DNA of 64,000 bases from G965267605 sp965267605 (GTDB taxonomy: Bacteria; Bacteroidota; Bacteroidia; Flavobacteriales_E; Vicingaceae), in the NCBI GenBank assembly GCA_965267605.1, contig OZ254088.1, positions 3,348,001 to 3,412,000 of the forward strand. The letters are read 5' to 3'. The translations under genes were made by a program, and so were the position numbers. Below, one piece after another: positions 27,701 through 35,023 of the stretch; the first letter of the stretch is position 1, and each line of letters starts with the position of its first letter. The notes under the pieces are model-generated. The model searched no databases, was not told the DNA's origin, and saw nothing but the letters and a program-made list of their open reading frames with translations.

Positions 27701-28655
27701 CAAACCAGTTCCGTGGAATCTGAGGATTGGTATCCATACAGGGAGCCTGGTAGCTGGTGTGGTAGGAATTAAGCGTTTCGCTTACGATATCTGGGGAGAT
27801 ACCGTGAATGTTGCCAGTAGAATGGAATCCGGAGGTGAGAATGGAATGGTAAACGTTTCAGGTACAACTTACGAGCAGATCAAGGAATTCTTTGTTTGTG
27901 AGCACAGGGGTAAGGTTGAAGCCAAGAACAAAGGAGAAGTAGACATGTACTTTGTTCATCAGATCAAGCCTGAACTGAGTATCGATGGTGAAGGAATTGA
28001 GCCCAACGAGCTATTCTGGAAGTACGTTGATCTGTACCTGTATAGCTCAATCAACTACAGAAAAGCAGAGAAGTTTGTGATCAAGAAACTGGAGGCTGAA
28101 CTGCCTGACGATCTTCACTACCACGATATCAACCATACCAAAGATGTGTGCCAGGCGGTTGAGCGTTTGGCTTTGATGGAAGGATTGGTTGGAGAAGATG
28201 TCTTCCTCTTGAAATCAGCTGCGTTGTATCACGATGCTGGATTTACCCAGCAATATGAAAGCAACGAGCCCATAGGTGCTCAATTGGCACGGGAGGCATT
28301 GCATAGATTTGGTTATTCCGAAGAACAAATCAAGGTTGTAGAAGAGCTTATTTTGGCCACCAAGGTGCCTCAGGAGCCAAAGAATCACCTTCAACAGATC
28401 ATTTGTGATGCGGATTTGGATTACCTCGGCAGGGATGATTTTCACCCTATTGCAAATGGACTGAAACGAGAGCTCATGGAGCGTGGTAAGATCACTACAG
28501 ATGAACAGTGGGATGAGATACAGATCAAATTCCTAACCGCTCACCAGTACTTTACCGACTCGGCCATCAATATGCGACAAGCCAAGAAAATGGAGCATGT
28601 TGAGGAGATTAAACAACGCCTCGCGTCTTACAAGAAGACGGACTCAGAATCCTAA
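24774..28655 (+). CDS. propeller sensor-adenylate cyclase-HD phosphohydrolase fusion
   Basis: 1293 residues from a GTG start. Signal segment (about 1-22); two-component-regulator propeller repeats (about 25-680, with GFIWVGTQDGLNRFD-like blades); Y_Y_Y domain (about 710-790); one membrane helix (about 799-815); coiled coil (about 820-865); class III nucleotide cyclase (about 880-1065) with metal ligands D896 and D940, adenine-type K936 and D1005, and WGDTVNVASRME for the transition state; then a C-terminal HD phosphohydrolase (about 1085-1285) with H1121, H1153-D1154 and D1212. Predicted adenylate cyclase under extracellular ligand control, with a phosphohydrolase that might remove cAMP or another nucleotide in the same chain. 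The usual partner of this propeller is a histidine kinase or HTH output. Confidence 0.9.
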   Translation: MYFKIRTALLLFLISLLSYGQQYDIRFHTYTLKDGLSQSTINCIIQDSKGFIWVGTQDGLNRFDGYSFKVYSHHLGDSTSISSGFVREIVELSGNKLLVGTEKGLNLFDQRTEEFIHFLPGPEQNTLDNANIYALVKTGNAEVWVGTEKGLNLFDQDKLLVHRHALEFNGETIGNAHIRDMILDASGKLWIATEGHGLIHYDPASKKVLAQWNRDKLGSDNAMALALIGREVWVGTTKGVYILDAETYTPITTYDNLSAMTYFKEIRVIYQDKDQNVWLGTFDDGLARVNMTNGHIDFFRRKLNNPTSLNDNIIYAVYEDSFGNIWVGTNNGISRFDKQKQYFHHYRKTSESGLSLSHNNVWSILESGDHVLIGTNRGIDIFNRELNVSKHADLKMVDGGNIGSSSSNVLFLFEDSKGRILAGTGTGLMVFNPRSLRFTRYKLPDPSLNDGRVYQINEDREGNIWCATKKGVLIINDELNIARRFTSLDSISGHLHGDIVRVVHEDVKGNMWIGGDALGLCKVNWSKHKPDFLQVTNYDADPDNPNALSNSSILTIHSGKDGILWIGTFGGGLNRFDRKTGKFERYTESEGLANNVIYGILQDKSNRLWLSTNKGLSRFDQSRRDFLNFEENDGLQSNEFNIGAYFKSPSGELFFGGINGFNSFFPEEIKINNKPPQMLLTNFYLFNKEVTEVAGEPLNKRITYLKTLELDYKENVLTLELAAVHFSAPEKNRHAFKLEGFNEEWVYIGNNRMANYTNLDPGTYVFKIKGANSDGVWSEEQEVLVIQVNPPFYKTWKFRIILGILILASIYFFYKSRLKRIEEQKELLEIQVRERTYEVMEQKEETEHQKMLLEAEKDKVEKLLLNILPEETVDELKHRGKARARSYRTVSVMFADFEGFTRISENMKPQELVAELDGYFIQFDEIIEKWNVEKIKTMGDAYMCAGGIPIRNKSNPIEIVLAGLEMQRHVRSVADTKPVPWNLRIGIHTGSLVAGVVGIKRFAYDIWGDTVNVASRMESGGENGMVNVSGTTYEQIKEFFVCEHRGKVEAKNKGEVDMYFVHQIKPELSIDGEGIEPNELFWKYVDLYLYSSINYRKAEKFVIKKLEAELPDDLHYHDINHTKDVCQAVERLALMEGLVGEDVFLLKSAALYHDAGFTQQYESNEPIGAQLAREALHRFGYSEEQIKVVEELILATKVPQEPKNHLQQIICDADLDYLGRDDFHPIANGLKRELMERGKITTDEQWDEIQIKFLTAHQYFTDSAINMRQAKKMEHVEEIKQRLASYKKTDSES

Positions 28656-28670
28656 AACAAATCAGGTTAC

Positions 28671-30470
28671 TTATTCTGCCGGAGTGGCTTGCGCTTCCTC
28701 TGCAGCTTGCTTCTGAAGAAACTCTACTCTACGCTTCTTAATGATCTTATCCACGTAAACTTCCGCGAAGTCGCGATAGTTCATAGCGTTAGAGTAATAG
28801 TTCTTGATGTGAGACTGCGTAAGTCTGTATTTCTCTTCATACCAAAGAGGAATAACAGGTGCATCATCGATCATCAGTTGCTCAGCTTTAAGGAATTCAG
28901 CATAACGCTCCTTTTCGTCCTGCGCATACACGCCCGCTTCGTAGAGCTTATCGAATGCAGGATTTGAGTATCGAGACATGTTAGGATAAGAAGGCTCATC
29001 CAAACTCTTTGGAACATCTTTACCATAGCATAACCAAAGGAAGTTCTCAGGAGAAGGGAAATCAGCCACCCATGAAGTTCTGTAGATATCCGCTCTTCCG
29101 TATTTAGAATCTTCGATACGTTGCGCAAGTGAAACGATTTCAAGATCAAGGTTGATGCCCAGGTTCGTAAGCAGTTGCTCTTGAATTTCAATGGCAACCT
29201 TTGTGTTCTTGCTACCACCACTGTTCAGGAGAAGCTTAACGGTTGGAAATCCTTTGCCGTTAGGATATCCTGCTTCACCCAAAAGCTTCTTGGCTTTCTC
29301 AACATCGTACCCGTAACCGGTAATTTTTGTAATGTCATATCCTTTAAAGGCAGGAGGCGTCAATCCGTGGTTTCCTGGACCGTAAGCCTCACCTTTTAGA
29401 ATATCGTTTACGATTCTGTCTTTATCGATCGCATAGTTGATCGCCTGGCGAACTTTTTTGTTCCCAAAAGCTTTTGATCTCAGGTTGAAGGCATAATAAT
29501 TAACACCCATCTCAGGAGACCTGTCCAATACGTAGCGTGGAGGCTCATTCTGGAATTCAGAGATCTGATTCTCAACAACCTCTTTGATAGACTCTGCTGG
29601 AAGTCCAATAACAAGGTCTACATCACCTTCTTCAAACTTCTTGAGTTGCTCCTTCTTAGATTCTACGAAATAAACGTTCAGCGAATCAAGGTAAGGCAGT
29701 GCAACACCCTCTTTGTCTTTCTTGTGGTATGCTTTGTTCTTCAGCAATAAAGCTTGCTCCTCTGTAACCTTGTCCTTTGCAAGTGTGAACGGACCCGTAC
29801 CAACAATCATGTGTTCTCCATACTGCTCGTGTGCTTCCATTGGGAAAACAGCAGTTGGTACCCATGCCAATGTGTATAGGAAAGAAGAGTACGGCTGGAT
29901 CAGTTTGATTTCAAGAGTATAGTCATCGATAACAACAATACCAGGAACGCTGTCCATCGGATTATCAGAGGTACTTGCTTCGTAGTACTCATTCGCGCCA
30001 ACAACTTTGTCTTTAAATGTGCCTGCAAAGTTTACGTTAAGCGGGTTGTTGGTACAAAGTAGTTCAAAGCACTTCTTTACATCTACCGCTTTGAGCTCAC
30101 GGCCCTTACCACCTTCAAAACAGGCATCATCGTGGAACATCACACCTTTCTTGAGGCTGAACTTGTATGTGGTTCCCGCCTCATCAATTGTGTACGATTC
30201 CGCAAGGTTAGGCTCAATGCTTAGGTCTTCCGGATTGTACTTCAAAAGACTCTCAAACAGCTGAGTAGCGATGTGTGCGGTAGGAAGATCAACGATAGTG
30301 TGTGGGTGCAAAGACTGAAACTTCACACTTTCACAAATGCTCATTTTGCCACCTGGTTCAGGTCCTGCCTGCTCCAATGGCTCCTTATCTTGATCTGGAT
30401 CAGTTCCATCACCGTTTCCACAAGCTGACAGAATCAGTACAAATCCGAGCAAATAGGCCAGTCTTTTCAT
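28671..30470 (-). CDS. ABC-type peptide-binding lipoprotein (SBP family 5)
   Basis: 599 residues. Lipoprotein signal peptide with lipobox LSAC (Cys17), then an acidic linker and a full family 5 solute-binding domain: YTIDEAGTTYKFSLKKGVMFHDD, KVRQAINYAIDKDRI, GEAYGPGNHGLTPP, ending in an Ala/Glu-rich tail. It binds oligopeptides or a similar solute in the periplasm. No permease or ATPase genes are adjacent, so it is an orphan component here. It is convergent with the cyclase gene, 15 bases apart. Confidence 0.92.
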   Translation of the reverse strand: MKRLAYLLGFVLILSACGNGDGTDPDQDKEPLEQAGPEPGGKMSICESVKFQSLHPHTIVDLPTAHIATQLFESLLKYNPEDLSIEPNLAESYTIDEAGTTYKFSLKKGVMFHDDACFEGGKGRELKAVDVKKCFELLCTNNPLNVNFAGTFKDKVVGANEYYEASTSDNPMDSVPGIVVIDDYTLEIKLIQPYSSFLYTLAWVPTAVFPMEAHEQYGEHMIVGTGPFTLAKDKVTEEQALLLKNKAYHKKDKEGVALPYLDSLNVYFVESKKEQLKKFEEGDVDLVIGLPAESIKEVVENQISEFQNEPPRYVLDRSPEMGVNYYAFNLRSKAFGNKKVRQAINYAIDKDRIVNDILKGEAYGPGNHGLTPPAFKGYDITKITGYGYDVEKAKKLLGEAGYPNGKGFPTVKLLLNSGGSKNTKVAIEIQEQLLTNLGINLDLEIVSLAQRIEDSKYGRADIYRTSWVADFPSPENFLWLCYGKDVPKSLDEPSYPNMSRYSNPAFDKLYEAGVYAQDEKERYAEFLKAEQLMIDDAPVIPLWYEEKYRLTQSHIKNYYSNAMNYRDFAEVYVDKIIKKRRVEFLQKQAAEEAQATPAE

Positions 30471-30632
30471 AACGTAAATTACACCATTATAATAATGTGC
30501 AAGAATAACGTTTATAGCTGAAAATTACAAAATCTGGAAGCAGATGTAAGGCCGTACTTTCGGTCAGGCAAAAATGTGGTGTATCGTTAGGTTTTTCGGG
30601 GTTTTTAACATGTTCAAAAAAAGGGCTCGAAA

Positions 30633-30664
30633 TTTGTTTGTATTGAATTAAGATTTTATAATTG
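30633..30664 (+). promoter_or_regulatory. candidate Bacteroidota promoter
   Basis: TTTG (30633-30636), 20-base spacer and TATAATTG (30657-30664), a near match to the -33/-7 consensus TTTG-N19-21-TAnnTTTG. It lies about 31 bases before the ATG of the secreted protein at 30696. Confidence 0.45.
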
Positions 30665-30695
30665 CAACTGAAAAATTGCCTTCTTACTATAGAAG

Positions 30696-31481
30696 ATGAA
30701 GAAACTTATTTGCACAATTACCGGACTGGCTCTGGGTTTGATTGCGTTCTCAGGTAACATCGTACTTGAAGGGCACTATCAAGGAAAGAACCTATATGTT
30801 CAGAATCCTTTCGCTGGATCTGGTGTTGGTTTCTGTACTTACGAAGTAACAATCAACGGTGAGGTTACTACTGATGAGATCAACAGTAGTGCATTCGAGA
30901 TCGATTTTACAGCCAGAGGGCTTAAAGTCGGTGATCCTGTTGTAGTGAAGATTAAGCACAAAGATGATTGTCGTCCAAAGGTGCTTAACCCGGAAGTACT
31001 TAAGCCAAAGAGTACCTTTGATATCGTAACCATGGATTGCACTAAGGATGGCGCGTTCTCATGGAAGACCAAAGGTGAAACAGGTAAACTTCCTTTCATT
31101 ATTGAGCAATTCCGTTGGAACAAGTGGATCAAGGTTGGTGAAGTTGAAGGAAATGGAACTCCAGGTGAGAATTCTTACTCTTTCGATGTTACATTACACC
31201 ACGGTCAGAACCAGTTCAGAGTTAAGCAGGTTGATTACAGTGGTAAGCCACGCTACTCTCAGTCTGTTAAGACCATGTCTTCTGTTGCAGAGGTTACTTT
31301 CAGCCCGATCAAGGCTAGCAAATCTGTAACCTTTACCGGAGAAACGTTGTTCGAGATTTACGATCAGTACGGAAACATCGTTAAGAAGGGATTTGGTTCT
31401 ACAGTTGATGTAACCAACCTGAAGAAAGGAATCTACTTCCTGAACTACGACAACAAAATGGAGAAGTTCGTTAAGAAGTAA
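30696..31481 (+). CDS. secreted protein with T9SS type-A-like C terminus
   Basis: 261 residues. Signal peptide (about 1-19), two beta-rich domains of about 90 residues (KIKHKDDCRPKVL in the first, LHHGQNQFRVKQVD in the second), and a short C-terminal module LFEIYDQYGNIVKKGFG...LKKGIYFLNYDNK...FVKK that has the layout of a type-A sorting domain but lacks the usual VYPNP opening. Function unknown. Codon use favours highly used codons, it has its own promoter-like element and a strong terminator, suggesting an abundant single-gene transcript. Confidence 0.78.
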   Translation: MKKLICTITGLALGLIAFSGNIVLEGHYQGKNLYVQNPFAGSGVGFCTYEVTINGEVTTDEINSSAFEIDFTARGLKVGDPVVVKIKHKDDCRPKVLNPEVLKPKSTFDIVTMDCTKDGAFSWKTKGETGKLPFIIEQFRWNKWIKVGEVEGNGTPGENSYSFDVTLHHGQNQFRVKQVDYSGKPRYSQSVKTMSSVAEVTFSPIKASKSVTFTGETLFEIYDQYGNIVKKGFGSTVDVTNLKKGIYFLNYDNKMEKFVKK

Positions 31482-31503
31482 ATCCAAAAAGAGCATTAAA
31501 TTA

Positions 31504-31532
31504 AATCCTTCCAATACGGAAGGATTTTTTTT
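31504..31532 (+). terminator. intrinsic terminator
   Basis: Perfect 9-bp stem AATCCTTCC/GGAAGGATT with loop AATAC, followed by eight T. It closes the transcript of the secreted protein at 30696, and lies 9 bases before the epimerase start. Confidence 0.9.
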
Positions 31533-31540
31533 GTCCATAT

Positions 31541-31942
31541 ATGAATAAGATTGAACACATCGGGATTGCTGTAAAGGATATTGAAGCGGCTAACAAAGTC
31601 TATCAGGATATCCTCGGAGTGGCTGCCTATAAATCAGAAGAAGTGGCATCAGAACATGTTATCACTTCCTTTTTTCAGGTAGGAGAATCCAAAATAGAAT
31701 TGCTGCAGGCAACATCGGAAGATTCTGCCATCGCAAAGTTCATTGAGAAAAAGGGTGAGGGCATTCATCACATCGCATTTGATGTAGATGATATCCATGC
31801 TGAAATGGATCGACTAAGTGGATTGGGCTACCAGATTTTGAACGAGGAGCCTAAACAAGGTGCCGACAACAAGCTCATCTGCTTCTTACACCCCAAAGGT
31901 TCACACGGAGTGCTTATAGAACTTTGTCAGGAAATAAGCTAA
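31541..31942 (+). CDS. mce: methylmalonyl-CoA epimerase
   Basis: 133 residues, one vicinal-oxygen-chelate unit pair, usual length. Interconverts (R)- and (S)-methylmalonyl-CoA in propionate/succinyl-CoA metabolism. Metal ligands are recognisable: H7 in KIEHIGIAV, Q47-E-type position in SFFQVGESKIELLQ, H77 in GEGIHHIAFDV and the C-terminal E128 in GVLIELCQ. Mutase genes are not in the window. Its 3' end overlaps the convergent HAD gene by 29 bases. Confidence 0.93.
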   Translation: MNKIEHIGIAVKDIEAANKVYQDILGVAAYKSEEVASEHVITSFFQVGESKIELLQATSEDSAIAKFIEKKGEGIHHIAFDVDDIHAEMDRLSGLGYQILNEEPKQGADNKLICFLHPKGSHGVLIELCQEIS

Positions 31943-32540
31943 GCACATCACCTTCCTGTAAATGGTAGGTATGAATGCCCATGGATCGTGCTCCTTCGAT
32001 ATGCTGAATGGAGTCGTCAATGAACAGGCATTGCTGAGGCACACACCCTGCGAGTTTAAGTGCCATATCAAACCCAGCCTGTTCTGGTTTTCTTATACCA
32101 ATTTTGTGCGAGAACAGGGTATGATCAAATACATTTTGAAGCCTTGGTAGACCGCTGGTATCTAATATATGATTGAAGGCAGTGTAATGAATCTCATTGG
32201 TATTGCTGAAAAGAACCAGGGTATAGTCATTGGCCAGTCTCTTCAATAACTGCATGCGTGCATCGGGGAAATCTAGCAACATAGCATTCCAGGCATCTGT
32301 TATCGCAGTTTCATCACATTGCGGTAATTGCTGCCGAATGGACTGGGTGAACGCTTTAGCGTCTATGACACCCTTTTCAAATTGATCAAATACACCAGAC
32401 TGCTGATGTTGCGTGTATACCTCCTCGAATGCTGAAAGCCCAAGAACCTCAAAGGCCCTTTGTGTAAGCATGTAATCTATGTTCAGGAGAACACCACCCA
32501 GATCAAATATGATGGTGGTGATTTGTTCATTTAGGGCCAT
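31914..32540 (-). CDS. HAD-superfamily phosphatase (YihX-like)
   Basis: 208 residues starting from the ATG at 32540, where MALNEQITTIIFDLGGVLL begins; an upstream extension to 32744 adds low-quality sequence that overlaps the divergent gene. Motif I is DLGGVL (second Asp replaced by Gly, as in the YihX/HAD-IA variants), motif II LVLFSNTNEIH, motif III KIGIRKPEQAGF and motif IV CLFIDDS. Likely a small-molecule (sugar phosphate) phosphatase. Overlaps mce at the 3' end. Confidence 0.86.
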   Translation of the reverse strand: MALNEQITTIIFDLGGVLLNIDYMLTQRAFEVLGLSAFEEVYTQHQQSGVFDQFEKGVIDAKAFTQSIRQQLPQCDETAITDAWNAMLLDFPDARMQLLKRLANDYTLVLFSNTNEIHYTAFNHILDTSGLPRLQNVFDHTLFSHKIGIRKPEQAGFDMALKLAGCVPQQCLFIDDSIQHIEGARSMGIHTYHLQEGDVLSLFPDKVL

Positions 32541-32643
32541 CGCAGATGAAATTACTGTATTACCGTAAATGTTATTGCAACTACCGTTTATTGGTTGAAA
32601 AAAGCAACACGTGTTCGGATTACATAACTTATGTGGTATATTA

Positions 32644-34218
32644 ATGTTAAGAGCACTCACTTTTATATCGGCACTAATGATCCACTGTTTAACGGTGGAT
32701 GCGCAGGTAGTAGATTGGCTTTCCCAACCCAATAATTTCTTCAACCCGCCTTTAACCTGTATGGTAGCAGATCAAAAGGGTAATACTTACATAGGGGGTC
32801 ATTCCTCTGGTTATTTCATTTGGGGGGCTGATACTTTTCAAATGCAAGCCAAGACCGGATTTATTATCTCTCTTGATAACATCGGTAACAGCAGATGGGG
32901 CCTTACGTTAACACCTGCCAATAACATTGATATTATTGACATTGCTGTCGATTCTAGGGGTTTTATTTATGCATTGGGGGAGTTTGCTGGGAATCTTACG
33001 CTAAATGGCACACAAGTGTCCAATCCAAATGCGATTGACGGTGTGATAATGAAACTGGATTCCATGGGTAATCACGTTTGGGAAGAGTATATCAGGACAC
33101 CCCATCAGCATGTCCACGTGAAGAGCATCGCATTTGATGAAAACGATAATTTTTATGTGGGAGGCAGCTTCTCGGATACAGTCAACTTTGACACTGTTAG
33201 CCTCGTAAGCAATTCGCAGGTGATTACAGACGGCTTTGTGGCAAAGTACGATAGCTCGGGAGCATGTCAATGGGCCAGCTCCGTTTTTTCAACTGGCCCC
33301 AATGCTGAGTCAGAGGTACTGAGCGTGGGAGCTCGAGGAGCTTATGTATATGCGGGTGGAGCTTGGTTCGGAAGAGGTACATTCGGATCAGTGATTGATT
33401 CTACAACATCTACAACTCCAGGGCATCACGATGCATTCGTGTGCCAATTGAGGTCCTCGGATGGTGCTTTTAGGTGGACGAAGTTCGAGCACGACACAGG
33501 AGTTTATCAATCGTTTTTGGTGGAAGCTGATCAAAGTGCCAATGTTGTACTTGCGCACCGTGGTTGGTTTTTCGACAATCATTTGCTCAGCTACGATAGT
33601 GCGGGTGCATTGCGGTGGACTGCCCCACCCCCACATGGTCCGAAGCTTTGGATCGCTGATATGACTTCCGACCCTCTGGGAAGTATATATGTTGTGGGTG
33701 ATTATGACCGGGGATTGATGGGAAAGGATGCTTATTACAGTAAAGTGACCACTGTCACAGGTAACTCAGTAGGCGGTATGATCTGCACCAGTACGCATCC
33801 TTTCGGTTCCGTGTATTGGCAGCACATAGCAGTGCACCCGCAACATGTTCCTATCATTGCGGGAACGTTTTCCGGTGGAGACTACCTCCAGATTGGGCCT
33901 CCTCCTTTTGCTTACAATGTAAGTAAGGGTGAACCGTATGTATTCAAGTTAAAGGATTGGCCCCTTGGTATAGAAGCTGAAGAGACATCCGAATTGAATG
34001 TGTTCCCAAATCCTGCCAACGACATCGTAAGCATTTCGGGGATACCTGCACATGAATCACGTAACGTGAAATTATTTGATCAGGCCGGACGGTTGGTTCA
34101 GGATATCATATCCAATGGGGGTGAAATTCAAGTATCAGAACTTCCTATGGGTATGTATACCATCACATTGGTCCAAAATGGTGTGCCAATGGTGGGGAAG
34201 ATTGTGGTGCAACATTAG
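32644..34218 (+). CDS. secreted beta-propeller protein with T9SS type-A sorting domain
   Basis: 524 residues from the ATG at 32644, which gives a signal peptide ending in TVDAQ. The body has SBBP-like propeller repeats of about 50 residues (KGNTYIGGHSSG, RGFIYALGEFAG, NDNFYVGGSFSD, KLDSMGNHVWEEY). It ends in a type-A sorting domain: LNVFPNPANDIVSISG, KLFDQAGRLVQ, ELPMGMYTITL. It is exported by the T9SS and attached to the surface or released. The gene is divergent from the HAD gene with an intergenic ACATAACTTATGT near-palindrome. Confidence 0.84.
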   Translation: MLRALTFISALMIHCLTVDAQVVDWLSQPNNFFNPPLTCMVADQKGNTYIGGHSSGYFIWGADTFQMQAKTGFIISLDNIGNSRWGLTLTPANNIDIIDIAVDSRGFIYALGEFAGNLTLNGTQVSNPNAIDGVIMKLDSMGNHVWEEYIRTPHQHVHVKSIAFDENDNFYVGGSFSDTVNFDTVSLVSNSQVITDGFVAKYDSSGACQWASSVFSTGPNAESEVLSVGARGAYVYAGGAWFGRGTFGSVIDSTTSTTPGHHDAFVCQLRSSDGAFRWTKFEHDTGVYQSFLVEADQSANVVLAHRGWFFDNHLLSYDSAGALRWTAPPPHGPKLWIADMTSDPLGSIYVVGDYDRGLMGKDAYYSKVTTVTGNSVGGMICTSTHPFGSVYWQHIAVHPQHVPIIAGTFSGGDYLQIGPPPFAYNVSKGEPYVFKLKDWPLGIEAEETSELNVFPNPANDIVSISGIPAHESRNVKLFDQAGRLVQDIISNGGEIQVSELPMGMYTITLVQNGVPMVGKIVVQH

Positions 34219-34230
34219 TGACGCCTTCGC

Positions 34231-34707
34231 TTAACTATAGAAGTTCTTAAAGCGCTTCTTATTGCCACCGCCCATGGCTACCAGTGTACACTTCTTGCCA
34301 TCGGTTCGTTTGAATCTTGCTTGTCCAAGGAGTCCTCCCTTCACTTTGAACCCCTCTAATTCCGAAATCTTCAAAACGCGTTTCTGCTCCTTTCCCTGAA
34401 GAAGTTCTTTACAATTGTTTTCCAGGGCCTCAACATTCTCGCAGTTGGCAATCATCGCAGCCAGATTTTCGCTGGTCTTCTCACCTTCCTGATAAGCCCC
34501 AAAAGTCATGTGCCTCATGGTCTGTGTCCCAAACTCGTTCCAGGCATCAGGTATAACGAATATGTAGTCCTTCGTGCAGACCAGGCAGCACCTTCCATCA
34601 AAAGCACCTTCAATATTCCCTACTTCCATGTAGCTTCCTTTGGGGAAGAACACGTAATTCTCATCTTCTGTTAAGACCATTTCTTCGGTTTCAAAGTTCC
34701 AGAACAA
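34231..34707 (-). CDS. hypothetical protein, possibly PH-like
   Basis: 158 residues (start 34707, or 34680 at MVLTEDENY). No signal peptide or membrane helix. An N-terminal beta-rich half (YVFFPKGSYMEVGNIEGAF, CCLVCTKDYIFVIP) and a C-terminal part LKISELEGFKVKGGLLGQARFKRTDGKK that look like a bacterial PH-type domain separated by a short helical insert. I do not recognise the family. Convergent with the T9SS protein at 32644 (12 bases apart). Confidence 0.68.
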   Translation of the reverse strand: MFWNFETEEMVLTEDENYVFFPKGSYMEVGNIEGAFDGRCCLVCTKDYIFVIPDAWNEFGTQTMRHMTFGAYQEGEKTSENLAAMIANCENVEALENNCKELLQGKEQKRVLKISELEGFKVKGGLLGQARFKRTDGKKCTLVAMGGGNKKRFKNFYS

Positions 34708-34845
34708 GTTAAGGAAAATGGGGTGGATTACCTTCGGTGATCCAGGATCGCACCGAGGTCAGTGACGAAGCCCAGCTCTTCGAGCTGAGAGCTTTTTCAT
34801 TTACAGCCTTCTCGAAACAAGTTCCGAACGGCCGTAAACAAAAAA

Positions 34846-34870
34846 GCCCTGCACTTCGTGCGGAGCTTTG
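34846..34870. terminator. terminator-like hairpin near the island left edge
   Basis: GCCCTGCAC-TTC-GTGCGGAGC, one mismatch and one wobble, preceded by a run of A and followed by TTTG. It could terminate in either direction and looks like the terminator commonly found after tRNA genes. Confidence 0.4.
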
Positions 34871-34878
34871 TCATTCTA

Positions 34879-34964
34879 GTGGGCGATGCTGGACAGATTT
34901 CGAACCATATATTGGACGACTTGAATATGATTCAGGAGTTACTGGAGTCCGATTTGTAAGAACC
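34879..34964 (-). pseudogene. degenerate tRNA-like sequence (CAT anticodon-like)
   Basis: On the minus strand the end reads GGTTCGAAATCTGTCCAGCATCGCCCA, which is a T-arm and acceptor 3' strand with a four-base disruption, and further upstream CCTGAATCATATTCAAG resembles an anticodon stem-loop with CAT. The 5' acceptor strand does not pair. The plus-strand GTGGGC...CTGGA...TTCGAACCA pattern is shared with the intact tRNA-Val end at 44412. It may be a tRNA remnant marking an old integration site. Confidence 0.35.
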
Positions 34965-34977
34965 TTCGATTTGCTCT

Positions 34978-34999
34978 TTTCTCGAAGCGAGAAACTTTT
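34978..34999 (+). terminator. intrinsic terminator-like hairpin before the HNH gene
   Basis: TTTCTCG (34978-34984), loop AAG, CGAGAAA (34988-34994), then CTTTTT. It would insulate the HNH gene, which starts at 35024, from upstream transcription. Confidence 0.5.
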
Positions 35000-35023
35000 T
35001 AGGTGGAGATACGTCATTAAACT

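Larger units (their letters stand above)
34708..35023. other. gene-free junction with hairpins at the left end of the island
   Basis: No convincing gene. It holds three hairpins: AGCTCT/AGAGCT plus T5 (34774-34797), a mostly paired stem around CTTCG (34846-34866) flanked by A and T runs, and TTTCTCG-AAG-CGAGAAA followed by CTTTTT (34978-34999). Between them lies a degraded tRNA-like sequence (34879-34964). A 96-residue open frame here on the plus strand has the composition of an antisense tRNA read-through and is not accepted. Confidence 0.6.

Noticed and set aside
32541..32744. Longer N terminus of the HAD protein
   Set aside because: Cys/Asn-rich extension with no domain, overlapping the divergent gene; MALNEQ start fits motif I position.
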